A DNA stretch of 64,000 nucleotides from contig CAVYPD010000026.1 of assembly GCA_963770275.1 (NCBI GenBank), positions 144,265 through 208,264 on the forward strand, in the 5' to 3' direction. Source of the DNA: Roseiarcus sp963770275. GTDB lineage: Bacteria > Pseudomonadota > Alphaproteobacteria > Rhizobiales > Beijerinckiaceae. The notes under the pieces were generated by a model. The model searched no databases. It worked only from the letters and a program-made list of their open reading frames with translations, and was not told where the DNA came from. Position 1 is the first letter of the stretch; each line of letters starts with the position of its first letter. This document shows, piece after piece, positions 54,015 to 62,903 of the stretch. Position numbers and translations under genes: made by a program.

Positions 54015-55750
54015 GTGAAGGCTTTCGCCGCTCTCTATCGTCGGCTCAATTCCGGCACTTCGACCCGCGCCAAGCAGGCGGCGATGGTCGAGTTCTTCGC
54101 TGCCGCCAGGGGCGATCCCACGCAATGGGCAAGCGCCGCCTGGACGGTCTATTTCCTGAGCGGCGGCAAGCCGCGTCAGACCGCGCCGTCCCGCCTTCTC
54201 TGGCGCCTGGCCGTCGAAGGCTCAGGCTATCCGGACTGGCTATGCGCCGAGAGCTATGGCGCAGTCGGCGACTTGGCCGAGATGCTGTCGCTGATCCTGC
54301 CGGAAAGCGTGGGCGGCGAAGACGTTTCGCTCGACCTCTGGATGCGGGAGCGGCTGCTGCCGCTTCCCTCGCTGCCTGAGGAAGAGCGTTACACGAGGCT
54401 CAAACAATGGGTCGGCGAGCTCGCGACTGACGAGCGCCTCGCCTTCTTCAAGCTCATCACCGGCGAATTGCGCGTCGGCGTGTCGCGGCTGCAGGTCGTG
54501 AAGGCGCTGGCCGAAGTCGCGGGCGTCGACGAGGGCCACATGGCCCAGCGGCTGATCGGCTATTCCCAGGCGCGGCGGATCCCGACGGCCGCAGACTTCG
54601 AGGCGCTGATTGTCGAAGTCCAGCATACGGAAGCGCAAGCGCTCGACGCGGGCAAGCCCTATCCGTTTTATCTCGCGCAATCGTGGAGCCGTCCGATCGC
54701 CGAGATGCTTCCAGCGCTCGGGCCGCCCTCGAACTGGATCATCGAATGGAAGTACGACGGCATTCGCGCGCAGTTGCTCAAGCGCGGCGAGAACTGGCGC
54801 CTGTGGTCGCGCGGCGAAGAGCTGATCTCCGACGCTTATCCCGATCTCGAGCCGCTGGCGCGCGCGCTGCCTTCGGGCACGGCGATCGACGGCGAGCTTG
54901 TCGTGCTCATCCCGCCCGAACACGAGTTCGCGACGGATTCGCTCGATGGCCTCGCGATCTTCGCGAGCCTCCAGCAGAGGCTGGGTCGCAAGATCGTGAG
55001 CGAAAAGACGAAGCGCGAATTGCCGGTCGCGTTCATCGCCTACGACATTCTGGAGAGCGAGGGCCGCGATCTTCGCACCGAGCCGCAGCATGTGCGGCGC
55101 GCTCTGCTTGAAGGACTTGATCGATCGCCTGTTCGTGGAGGCGAAGAGCGCGCGGCGAGCGTCTGCCGATCCGCATCAGCCCGACCGTTTCCGCCGACAC
55201 ATGGGAGGAGCTCGCGGAGAAGCGGGAGCAGGCGCGCGCGCTCACGCGCGAAGGCCTGATGCTGAAGGCGCGCGACGGCGCCTACGGCATCGGCCGGCGC
55301 AAGGGCGGCGACCGCACCGACGTGTGGTGGAAATGGAAGCTCGACCCGATGAGCGTCGACGCGGTGGTGATCTACGCCGAGCGCGGCCACGGCCGCCGCT
55401 CGGGCGTCTACACCGACTACACTTTCGCCGTCTGGAACGCGGGCGAAGAAGCCGGCACCCGCGAGCTGGTGCCGTTCGCCAAGGCCTATTCGGGGCTGTC
55501 GGATAAGGAAATCCGCGAGATGGACGCGATCGTCCGCCGCACCACGCTCGAGACCTTCGGCCCGGTGCGACAGCTCACGCCGACGCAAGTGTTCGAGCTG
55601 GGCTTCGAGGGCATCGCGCCGAGCAAGCGCCACAAGAGCGGCGTCGCCGTCCGCTTCCCCCGCATGCTGCGCTGGCGACGCGACAAGCCGATCGCCGAGG
55701 CCGACACGCTGGACGCGCTCAAGGCGTTGCTGGCGGGGCAGGGCCGCTGA
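54015..55750 (+). CDS. ATP-dependent DNA ligase, cisplatin-response type, two frame shifts
   Basis: About 577 residues when joined. The first part has the N-terminal ligase domain, then EWKYDGIRAQLL, the adenylated lysine motif KxDG, DGELVVL (motif III) and FIAYDILESEG (motif IIIa-like). Two net +1 shifts lie near 55117 and 55162; the last part reads GLMLKARDGAYGIGRRKGGD (motif IV-V) and WWKWKLDPMSVD, then an OB-domain end. It joins DNA nicks and works with the exonuclease encoded just upstream. The start used is GTG at 54015 with a second copy of the start region before it. Its last 85 bases reappear at 57112-57195. Confidence 0.85.
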
Positions 55751-55786
55751 ACGGCGACGGAGGCGATGATCTCAGCCCGACCCGCA

Positions 55787-55890
55787 GCGCTATTGCGAGC
55801 GAAGCGAGGCATCCAGGAGTCCTCGCGCGCCCTACGGCTCCTGGATCGCCGCGTCGCCCGACCGGCCCCGTCGCGATAGCGGCTAAGAGG
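55787..55890. repeat. Interspersed palindromic repeat, family A, copy 3
   Basis: The stretch has ATTGCGAGCGAAGCGAGGCA, CCAGGAGTCCTCGCGCGCCC, TACGGCTCCTGGATCGCC and a CGTCGCGATAGCGG end. It is the family A repeat in a more degraded state: the final CGCAATGACG is not preserved. It lies 36 bases after the ligase stop, at the edge of the AT-richer island. Confidence 0.6.
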
Positions 55891-55929
55891 CCGACAGAAA
55901 GGGCCATTAGTCGACGTCCCTAAAAGCTC

Positions 55930-56339
55930 GCCAGCGTGTCTTCCGAGGCCTGTCGACTATTGTTGCAATATGCATTTGACTTGAGTTCAAATTCGAGCGT
56001 CAATCTGGTGATTCGAGAACGCCATATTCGGGCGGGGTAAATCGTGAACTGAATGCGGCTCTTTCAAAAGAGCAAGAAACGGGCCGAAAATTTCTCATTC
56101 CGATCCGATTGGATGACTGCCAACTACCTTTAAAGGTTGCGGATCGGCTCTATGCCGATTTTTCGCAAGAGTTTGCAGGTCCTCTGTCTCGCCTGATACG
56201 CGTTTTAATACAAAAGAATTGTCGCGACCTGCGAGTTCCTGTCGATCGTGATCTGTTGGGCTTTCGTTTAGCCGCGACGTCCATCTTGATACGGCTTCGT
56301 TGCGGAAAGCTGAGCTATCGCCACAGGCCATCCGAGTGA
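55930..56339 (+). pseudogene. TIR-domain protein fragment (C-terminal half), damaged
   Basis: From 56037 one open frame reads VNRELNAALSKEQETGRKFL, then IPIRLDDCQLPLKVADRLYA, DFSQEFAGPLSRLIRVLI, ending at a TGA at 56337. This is the alpha-C to alpha-E part of a TIR (TIR_2-like) domain; the Glu of VNREL is where TIR NADases have the catalytic glutamate. Just upstream in another frame NSSVNLVIRERHIRAG fits the preceding strand and the S-x-x-x-x-S-xW region, with a few bases missing at the join. The N-terminal half is not found. The stop overlaps a GTG of the next gene. Base composition is AT-richer than the flanks. Confidence 0.55.
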
Positions 56340-56972
56340 CCGTTAATCCAGATCAAATAGTGGTTAACGACGGCCTGAATACGAAACTCTGCTCGCAGAT
56401 TACACGACATCATTGATCGAATTGCTTCCCATCCGAATTATTGCCCAGATCTTGAAAGAGGTTTGAAGGAAACGGCGGACGCGGTGGTCCGGCTTGAGGA
56501 GCAGCTCGCAGCAGGAGTCGCTGAACTTTTGAACAATCATAGAACAGATGAAGCCATTTATTGGTATGGAAAAATGATGCGTGGACAGGTAATTTTCCAA
56601 CTGTGGTCCCATCAACTTAGTAATGATCCTAATAATATTGACTATGGCCGAAAATGGAGCTCTGCCGCTCTTGGCTCAACTCAGAGCGCTACAGAATTCT
56701 TCGAAACCGATCGCGTCGAAATCGTTGACATTTGGCGTCAGTCTCGGATTGATGGAAAATACTTTCATCTTTGGATTGGATCTAAAGAGGGACGCAATCT
56801 TCGCGACGAACAAGGCAGGTTCGACGGGGCCGGAGCATATTACGATATGTGTCGAGGAGTTGAGGAGGACAAATACGTGTTTCCTCAGATGGTTCAACAG
56901 TACTTGAGCAATCCCGCTCGTACTGGGGCGCCGATCTGGAGACTTGAAGAAGCCGTTATCGGAATCGGCTAG
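56336..56972 (+). CDS. Unknown protein encoded after the TIR fragment, frame shifted near 56384
   Basis: About 211 residues if read from the GTG at 56336, which overlaps the TIR stop (GTGA); the first 16 residues MTVNPDQIVVNDGLNT are followed, after one net +1 shift near 56384, by SARRLHDIIDRIASHPN. A TTG at 56463 would give 169 residues without a shift. The N-terminal half is helical (LKETADAVVRLEEQLAAGVA), the rest aromatic rich (AIYWYGKMMRGQVIFQLWSH, FHLWIGSKEGRNL). No membrane segment and no known family. It is AT-richer than its neighbours, which suggests horizontal origin, and its overlap with the TIR frame suggests a shared function. Confidence 0.5.
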
Positions 56973-57111
56973 TCCATACCGTCCGGCTCGCCCTAATTTC
57001 TTGCCCAACGGACAATTTTTTTCCACCTTCTTCTGCGGCGGATGTGGGTCTGTTACAGGACAGGGTGCCCAATGGGGAACGGTGTGTAACTAGTTAGCTT
57101 CGATACGACCG

Positions 57112-57195
57112 ACGCGTGTTGCGCTGGCGGCGCGACAGGCGGATGTCGGAAGCCGCACGCTGGACGCGCTCTAGGCGGAGATGGCGCGGAAGCGT
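57112..57195 (+). pseudogene. Partial duplicate of the ligase 3' end
   Basis: The stretch reads R-V-LRWRRDRRMSEA before it loses frame, and its bases follow those of 55659-55750: CTGCGCTGGCGACGCGACAA against TTGCGCTGGCGGCGCGACAG, and ACGCTGGACGCGCTC identical in both. One base is missing near 57154 and the ligase stop is not conserved. With the real ligase end at 55750 it brackets about 1.4 kb. It is best explained as a leftover of an insertion or duplication at the ligase terminus. Confidence 0.65.
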
Positions 57196-57316
57196 GACCG
57201 AAGAGGGGGCTTGGTGTGACGCTCGTCACAGCGCTGAGCCGAACTCCCGGTTACAAACCTGTCGCTTTCTGACTCGGAGCGTGGCCACGGAAGCCCAAAA
57301 CGTTTGGGAGAAGCGC

Positions 57317-57811
57317 ATGGCAAACCCTGGACAACCGACAATATCTTTAGGCGCTGCCGGTCAAGCGGTGAAGCGACTGGAGCGGGCGCTTCGGCGAACG
57401 CCAAATGAAGGTCTTGCGGTCGATGGCGTATTCGGTGCGAAACTCGAAACGGCGGTCAAGGAGTTCCAGCAGGGAGCGGGGCTAACGGCGGACGGAATCG
57501 TCGGCCCAGCCACGTGGGCCGCCCTACCGGACGGAGGACCGATGCCTACTCTGCAGGAAGGCTCGACAGGGCCGGCGGTCAGTTCACTCCAGACGCTGCT
57601 CACCAACGGCGCGCCGGGGCAGTGGAACACGACGCCACAAGGCATCGACGGTAATTTCGGGCCTCATACGAAGGCCTCAGTTCTTGCGTTCCAAGCGTGG
57701 GGCGGCGTCGCGCAGGACGGGATTGTCGGCGACCGGACTTGGGCCGTCTCGTTACATGCCGCGAGCGCCACTCTCGAGACCGCCGTGGGCCTGCAGTTCG
57801 TGATTGATTGA
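57317..57811 (+). CDS. Peptidoglycan-binding domain protein, two repeats
   Basis: A 164-residue protein with two PG_binding_1 domains: residues about 8-66 (VKRLERALRR, VDGVFGAKLETAVKEFQ, DGIVGPATWAAL) and about 78-148 (VSSLQTLLTN, IDGNFGPHTKASVLAFQ, DGIVGDRTWAV). Each has the D-G-x-F/V-G-P/A-x-T-x-x-A-V-x-x-FQ pattern. No catalytic domain and no typical signal peptide is present, so how it would reach the wall is unclear. ATG at 57317 follows GGGAGAAG. Frame intact. Confidence 0.8.
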   Translation: MANPGQPTISLGAAGQAVKRLERALRRTPNEGLAVDGVFGAKLETAVKEFQQGAGLTADGIVGPATWAALPDGGPMPTLQEGSTGPAVSSLQTLLTNGAPGQWNTTPQGIDGNFGPHTKASVLAFQAWGGVAQDGIVGDRTWAVSLHAASATLETAVGLQFVID

Positions 57812-57888
57812 AGCGACCTAAACACTGCTGCCTGCATCAGTCCGCCGGGGGGCGCCGATGATCTTTTTGAATCACGTGGTTGGCGAGA

Positions 57889-58767
57889 TCAAAATTCGAC
57901 CCGGTAGACGCGAACTTCACGCGACAGATTCTTCATCTCAGTGGTTTGGACAAACTCGAATCTGAGGTCGATTTGGCCTTGAAGCTGATCGCGTACGACG
58001 CCGGTTATGAAAATGCCGCCCGGCGGCGCGATGGTCTGGACGCGAGCGGCGATGTTGATGGCGTCGCCGACGACGGCGCCCACAGGCGTGACAAGCAGGT
58101 CTCCCGAATTGATCCCGACCCGAAACTCCATTCGGCGCGCCGGCGACAGCGCGGCGTTGAGGCGCGCAATCTCCGATTGCCAGACGACAGCCGATTTCAC
58201 CGCGGAGCCCGCGCTGTTGAAAAGCGCCACGACACCGTCGCCGATGATTTGGAAAATGCGTCCATCCATCTGTTCGACGCGGTCCCGGACGATCTTCAGG
58301 CAATTCTCAAGCTGGCGCGCGGTCGCGATGTCGTCCTGCTCGACCAGGCGGGCATAGCCGACCACGTCGGCGGACATAATCGCGTACATCCGGCGCGCGT
58401 CGCGTCCACGAAACTGAGTGGCGTCCTTGTCGCCGCCGCCGGAGAGCTCGACTCGAAGCGCAACCCCGTCTGCGATTTCGATGATGTCGCCATTGCGCAG
58501 AGGGCGAGGTTCAGCGACCGGCGCCCCATTGACGAAGGTTGGGTTGACCGGACTGAGATGGGTGAGAATCAGGGTTTCCGCCCGCCATTCCAGTTCCAAA
58601 TGCACGCGCGATATGGTCGGGTTGCCAATACGAATGTCGCAATTGGATCCGCGGCCGATCGTCGTCTTGTCCTGCCGCAAGAAATAGTGCGGGTGCTCGC
58701 TCCAGAGCTTGGGCTCCATCGGAACCAAAACGGCTCCGGGCGGGAGAGGGTTCGCTGAGTTTGTCAA
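57889..58767 (-). CDS. FHA-domain adenylate/guanylate cyclase
   Basis: A 292-residue cytosolic protein. Residues about 20-105 are a forkhead-associated domain with TTIGRGSNCDIRIGNPTISR and VHLELEW, the phosphothreonine-binding loop pattern. Residues about 127-290 are a class III cyclase domain: AIMSADVVGYARLVEQ with the first metal aspartate, FQIIGDGVVALFNSAGSAV with the second, and VVGDAINIAARVQ with the substrate-binding D-x-x-N. So phosphorylated partners may recruit or tune nucleotide cyclisation. Start ATG at 58767; frame intact. Confidence 0.82.
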   Translation of the reverse strand: MTNSANPLPPGAVLVPMEPKLWSEHPHYFLRQDKTTIGRGSNCDIRIGNPTISRVHLELEWRAETLILTHLSPVNPTFVNGAPVAEPRPLRNGDIIEIADGVALRVELSGGGDKDATQFRGRDARRMYAIMSADVVGYARLVEQDDIATARQLENCLKIVRDRVEQMDGRIFQIIGDGVVALFNSAGSAVKSAVVWQSEIARLNAALSPARRMEFRVGINSGDLLVTPVGAVVGDAINIAARVQTIAPPGGIFITGVVRDQLQGQIDLRFEFVQTTEMKNLSREVRVYRVEF

Positions 58768-58889
58768 ATCGGCGACTTCGTTCGGCTGAGAATGAATGAG
58801 CTAATCGGGTGTAGGCTCCCCTTGCGGTCATTATGCCACAAACTGACGCGGGCGGGAGCCAGGGTCGGCCGGCGCCGGCCATTGCGAGG

Positions 58890-59609
58890 CTAGTCGGCTG
58901 CGCTCCGATCGCCACCATACCGGTCGCCCTCATAATTCTCGCCGATCGACATGGCGCAGATGAGCGACAGGTGCCGGTAGGGCAGGCCGGTCTCTTTCGC
59001 CCAGGCGTTGAATTGCTCCTGGATCTTGGCGAGGTCGCGCTTCGATGTCGGCGCCGCCGCAATATCGAGGCCGGCGTCGCGCAGACAGGCGGCCACGTCC
59101 TTCGTCGCCACGAAGGCGTCGTAGCCGAGAAACCTCAGCAGCATTTGCCCGGTTGCGCCGCCGAGCCGGCTGCCGCGCTTGGACAGAAGCTCAAGCAGCC
59201 CGACCTCGTCGGAGGGCGGCCAGCCGGCCAGGAACTTGCCGAACGAGCCGTGCTCCTTCGCCACCTCGAGAACGAAGCGCGCGTTCTCGCGCACCGACAT
59301 GATCTTCGCGCCGTTGCGGACGATGCGGGCGTCCATGGTCAGCTTATGCCAGAACTCGTCCGGCTCGAACGTGAGCCGCGACGGCTCGAAGCCGAGAAAG
59401 GCCTCCTCGAAGCCGGGCCATTTGGTTTCGATCACGCTCCAGGCAAAGCCGGCCGAAAACACGCGCTTGGTCATTTCGGCAAGCACGCGGTCGTCGCGAA
59501 GCTTCGAGAGCGCCTTGGGGTCGGACTTGGGCGGCATGAGCTTCGCCAGGGCTTCGGCGCCGCCTTTGCGCTTCTCGGCTCGGGCGCGGATGGTTTTGAA
59601 CGGCGTCAA
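58890..59609 (-). CDS. DNA-3-methyladenine glycosylase I-like protein
   Basis: A 239-residue protein of the Tag family (COG2818), which removes 3-methyladenine from alkylated DNA in base excision repair. VFSAGFAWSVIETKWPGFEEAF and DARIVRNGAKIMSVRENARF are the conserved helices, the latter close to the RNxxKI motif of Tag. Zinc ligands seen in E. coli Tag are not obvious here, as in many alphaproteobacterial members. The TTG at 59609 is chosen because the family starts near TPFKTIRARAEKRKGG; a longer frame adds unrelated residues. Confidence 0.75.
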   Translation of the reverse strand: MTPFKTIRARAEKRKGGAEALAKLMPPKSDPKALSKLRDDRVLAEMTKRVFSAGFAWSVIETKWPGFEEAFLGFEPSRLTFEPDEFWHKLTMDARIVRNGAKIMSVRENARFVLEVAKEHGSFGKFLAGWPPSDEVGLLELLSKRGSRLGGATGQMLLRFLGYDAFVATKDVAACLRDAGLDIAAAPTSKRDLAKIQEQFNAWAKETGLPYRHLSLICAMSIGENYEGDRYGGDRSAAD

Positions 59610-59780
59610 GCCTGTGGCCCTCTTTCTGAAGCACAGACTAGGCGGGGCGGTTTTGGCGCGCAATCGGCCTCGCCCCGCGTGGATCACCTGAAATTTGTCT
59701 TGGCCTTGAGGCCAAGACTTCCTAGCGTGCCGCCGATTCCTCGCGGCTCGAGCCGCGGCCGCAACTCGGAGAGAGCACCC

Positions 59781-60489
59781 GTGATCCGCTTCTATTTCAA
59801 CCTCGCGCCCAATCCGATGAAGATCGCGCTGATGCTCGAGGAGCTTGGCGCCGCCTTATGAAGCCATCCCGGTCGATACGGCCAAGGGCGAGCAGCACGC
59901 GGCCGCCTTTCGCGCCATCAATCCGAACGGCAAGGTGCCGGCGATCGTCGACACCGAGGGACCGGGCGGGCGCGAGGCGCGGGTGTTCGATTCGAGCGCC
60001 ATCCTGCTCTATCTCGGCGAAAAGACCGGGCGCTTCATCGGCGCTCCCGCCGACCGGCCCGATCTGTTGTCGTGGCTGTTCTTCATCGCCACCGGAGTGG
60101 GTCCGTATTCCGGTCAGGCCGTCCATTTCCAGCACGCGGCGCCGGAAAAGCTGCCCTACGCCGTGAACCGTTACCGACGCGAGATCGAGCGACACTATCG
60201 GGTCCTGGACAGGCATCTGGCCGGCCGAGACTTCATCGTCGGCGGCGACTATTCGATCGCGGATATGTCAGTCTGGGGTTGGCTGACGCGCGCCTCGCGC
60301 GTGCTGCCGGGCTCGGACGAACCGCTCGCAGAGTTCCCGAATCTCAAACGCCTGTACGAGACGGTCGACGCCCGTCCGGCTGCGGTGCGGGCGAGAGCGA
60401 TCGGTAAGGAGCATCGGTTCAAGACGGAGGTCGACGAGGAGACGAAGCGCGCGATGTTCCCGTCGAATTACCCAGAGATCGCGATGTAA
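59781..60489 (+). CDS. Glutathione S-transferase family protein, frame shifted near 59852
   Basis: About 235 residues when joined. MIRFYFNLAPNPMKIALMLE and, after a net +1 shift, YEAIPVDTAKGEQHAAAFRA form the thioredoxin-like domain, with NPNGKVPAIVD (cis-proline) and DSSAILLYLGEKTGRF (glutathione-binding Ser). The C-terminal helical domain has FIVGGDYSIADMSVWGWLTR, the N-capping box of GSTs. NPMKIALMLEELG resembles the nu/YghU-like and rhizobial groups. GTG at 59781 follows GGAGAGAG. Substrate unknown. Confidence 0.83.
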
Positions 60490-60505
60490 TCTGGGGCTGG
60501 TTCGT

Positions 60506-60638
60506 CATTGCGAGCCATAGGGCGTCGAAAGACGCCCGTCCTTTAGGACGGGCTACGGCGAAGCAATCCAGGGGAACGTAGGGCGCGCGCGACTCTGGAT
60601 CGCCGCGTCGCTTCGCTCCTCGCGATGACGGATGTCAT
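60506..60638. repeat. Interspersed palindromic repeat, family A, copy 4
   Basis: It opens CGTCATTGCGAGCCATAGGG, has the inner hairpin CCCGTCCTTTAGGACGGG, then CAATCCAGGGGAACGTAGGG, and ends CTTCGCTCCTCGCGATGACG. Outer ends pair with each other. It ends right at the 3' end of the convergent GDPD gene and follows the GST gene by 17 bases, so it could act as a shared transcript end. Confidence 0.75.
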
Positions 60639-61463
60639 CCGAAGGGTAGCGATCCGACGTAGCTGAGAGGACGCCAGGATCCGTGCGCCTCGGGGTCGCC
60701 GTCGAACACGATCTGATCCGCCCATTTGTGCGCGGCCTCCCGTTGCTCGGCGGTCTTCACGGTCCAGACCATGATCGGCGCGTCGCTAAATTCCTTGACC
60801 AGGAACGGGATCTTGTGGGGCAGGTCGTCGACGTTAAAGGACAGGAAAGTCCGGACGGGCGAGGTCGTAATGGTCGAAATCCGTCCATTCGCGCTTCTGT
60901 TCGGCGCTTAGAAAATCCCAGTATGGATCGTCGTACGACGCCTGGGCGAGGAGGCCGATCGGGCAAGGCCCTCCAGGCGCGCGCATGTGCGGGCGACGCA
61001 GGCGTAGATAGGCGGCGAGATCGTGGTCGAAGCTTTTGAACGCGAGCGGGCCGTCATAAGTCGCGGCGAGGGCGGCGGCGCGATCGGCGATGCGCCAGTC
61101 GCCGTCGAACCGGCTCTTGAGCTCGCAGATGATCGGCGTCCGGCCGGCGACGGTCTCAAGAAACGCCGTGAAGGTCGGCGGCGGCTCGCCGGCTCCCGTG
61201 ATGCGAACCTTCGCGATTTCTGCCGCGCTTAAGGCGGAAAGGGGACCTGTCGCGTCAGTTAAGCGATCGAGCGTATCATCATGAAAAACAATCGCTTCGC
61301 CGTCGGCGCTCAACTGGATGTCGCATTCGATGGCGAAGCCGCCGGCGATCGCCGCCTCCGCCGCGCGCAGCGTGTTTTCGATCACCCCATTCGCGCTGTC
61401 GTGCAAGCCGCGATGGGCGATCGGACGCTCGACAAGCCAGGAAGGCGCGTTGACCGGATTCAA
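60635..61463 (-). CDS. Glycerophosphodiester phosphodiesterase, frame shifted near 60848
   Basis: About 275 residues when joined. PIAHRGLHDSANGVIENT gives the catalytic HRG and the glutamate of ENT, FAIECDIQLSADGEAIVFHD the second histidine and metal ligands, and IICELKS the later glutamate. After a net +1 shift near 60848 the end reads SFNVDDLPHKIPFLVKEF and VWTVKTAEQREAAHKWADQI. It has no signal peptide, so it acts in the cytosol on glycerophosphodiesters. The TTG start at 61463 overlaps the stop of ridA (TTGA). Confidence 0.83.
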
Positions 61464-61933
61464 GCCTCGATCTCGAACACGGCTTCGACCTCGGCCAGCG
61501 CGTTGAGGGGCAGATGCGCGACGCCAACCGTCGTTCGGGCATGACGGCCCTGATCGCCGAACAGCTCGGCGACGAAATTGGACGCGCCGTTCATCGCTTG
61601 GGGCAGGGCGTCGAAGCTCGACTCGACGCTGAAGAAGCCGCCGAGCCGCACGACCCGGCTCACCTTGTCGAGATCGCCGAGCGCCGCATGCGCCTGGGCG
61701 AGCACGTTGATGACGCAGAGCCTCGCCGCCTCGCGCGCGGCGTCGACTTCGGAATCAGCCGAGAGCTTGCCTTGGTGGCGCTCGGCAAGCTTGCCGTCTT
61801 CCCCCAGCGGGAGCTGACCTGAGACAAACAGCAGCGAGCCAGTGCGGACGGAAGGGACATAGTTTGCGACCGGCGCCGCAGGTTTGGGCAAAACGACGCC
61901 CATCTCTTTCAGGCGTTTGGCGGTCTTGCTCAT
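61460..61933 (-). CDS. RidA/YjgF family protein
   Basis: A 157-residue protein of the longer RidA subgroup common in alphaproteobacteria (the E. coli form is about 128 residues). VRTGSLLFVSGQLPLGEDGK is the first conserved strand, AARLCVINVLAQAHAALGDL the central helix, and GRHARTTVGVAHLPLNALAE carries the arginine (R of HART) that in enamine deaminases binds the substrate carboxylate, followed by the active-site glutamate in VEAVFEIEA. It is translationally coupled to the GDPD gene. Frame intact. Confidence 0.85.
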   Translation of the reverse strand: MSKTAKRLKEMGVVLPKPAAPVANYVPSVRTGSLLFVSGQLPLGEDGKLAERHQGKLSADSEVDAAREAARLCVINVLAQAHAALGDLDKVSRVVRLGGFFSVESSFDALPQAMNGASNFVAELFGDQGRHARTTVGVAHLPLNALAEVEAVFEIEA

Positions 61934-62121
61934 GCGGGCGAAACTCCTCGGCTTGCCTGCGGTCGCGCGGTGGCGCGAAGCTGTCGGCGGGCGACCCTCG
62001 CCTATGTCACGTTTCCCGTGAAGGCAAGCTTGTTTTTGCCTTGTTGCGCGCTTAGGTTCGGGCCAAAGAGAGGATGCGCTGGCGGCTTTCCGACCGGGCG
62101 GCGCGCAATGGGATGACGGCC

Positions 62122-62352
62122 ATGGGTAGCTTTAGCATTTGGCATTGGATGTTGTTCGGCGCGGTTGCGCTTCTGCTGTTCGGCGGCAAGGGCAAGATTT
62201 CCGACCTCATGGGCGACGTCGCCAAGGGCGTGAAATCGTTCAAGAAGGGTCTCGCCGACGACGATGAGCCGACCACGGCGTCGACTGTCACGCCCCGGCC
62301 GCTCGAGAGCCGGGTCAGCGTCGACGCGAACGACGTTCACAAGGTCAGCTGA
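62122..62352 (+). CDS. tatA: Sec-independent translocase subunit TatA
   Basis: A 76-residue protein that forms the pore-like multimer of the twin-arginine export system. MGSFSIWHWMLFGAVALLLF is the membrane segment, then GGKGKISDLMGDVAKGVKSF is the hinge and amphipathic helix, followed by an acidic tail. The hinge reads LFGGKGKI where FGRGKI is usual. ATG at 62122 gives the standard N-terminus; another ATG lies at 62113. It is followed by tatB after about 80 bases and then tatC. Confidence 0.9.
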   Translation: MGSFSIWHWMLFGAVALLLFGGKGKISDLMGDVAKGVKSFKKGLADDDEPTTASTVTPRPLESRVSVDANDVHKVS

Positions 62353-62431
62353 ACTCGCTTCAGCGAAACGTCCGCCGGCCGGAACGGCGGCGCGCCCGTG
62401 TTGACGCCGGTGGGAGCCCGCCCGGTTAGCC

Positions 62432-62903
62432 ATGTTCGATCTTGATATCAGCAAGATGATCATTGTCGGGATCGTCGCTTTGGCGGTGATCCCGCCGAAG
62501 GATCTGCCGCGCGTGATGCGCACCGTCGGCCAGACGATCGGCAAGATGCGGCGCATGGCGTCCGAGTTTCAGGGCCAGTTCATGGAAGCCATGCGCGAGG
62601 TCGAGCGCGAGGCCGATCTCGACAGCGTGAAGAAGGAATTCCAGGCGATCAGCGACCAGGCGAAGATCGACACCAGCTTCGACCCGGTCGGCCTGGTGCG
62701 CGAAGACATGACGAAGGCCGTGGCGACCTCCACGGGCGCCCCCGAGGCCGTTGCTTCCGATGCGGCAACGCCGGAGATCGGCAAGTCCGATATCGAAAAG
62801 CCGGAGATTGCTCTGAGCGGCTCCCGAGCCCGCCGCAGCGGCCGCTCCGGTTGACAAGGAGGCAGAGCCCGAGGCGTCCGCCCAGAGAAGCGCGGCGGAA
62901 TGA
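62432..62903 (+). CDS. tatB: Sec-independent translocase subunit TatB, frame shifted near 62823
   Basis: About 156 residues when joined. MFDLDISKMIIVGIVALAVI then PPKDLPRVMRTVGQ is the membrane segment and hinge of TatB, followed by the long amphipathic helix RRMASEFQGQFMEAMREVER. Near 62823 one extra base ends the frame early with an arginine-rich tail; in the corrected frame the tail is APEPAAAAPVDKEAEPEASA and stops at 62903, where TGA overlaps the ATG of tatC (ATGA). That overlap is strong support for the corrected frame. Confidence 0.88.

Noticed and set aside
57112..57316. Extending the peptidoglycan-binding protein upstream to 57116
   Set aside because: The extra residues derive from the duplicated ligase end and intergenic DNA, while ATG 57317 has a good ribosome site and starts the first binding domain.
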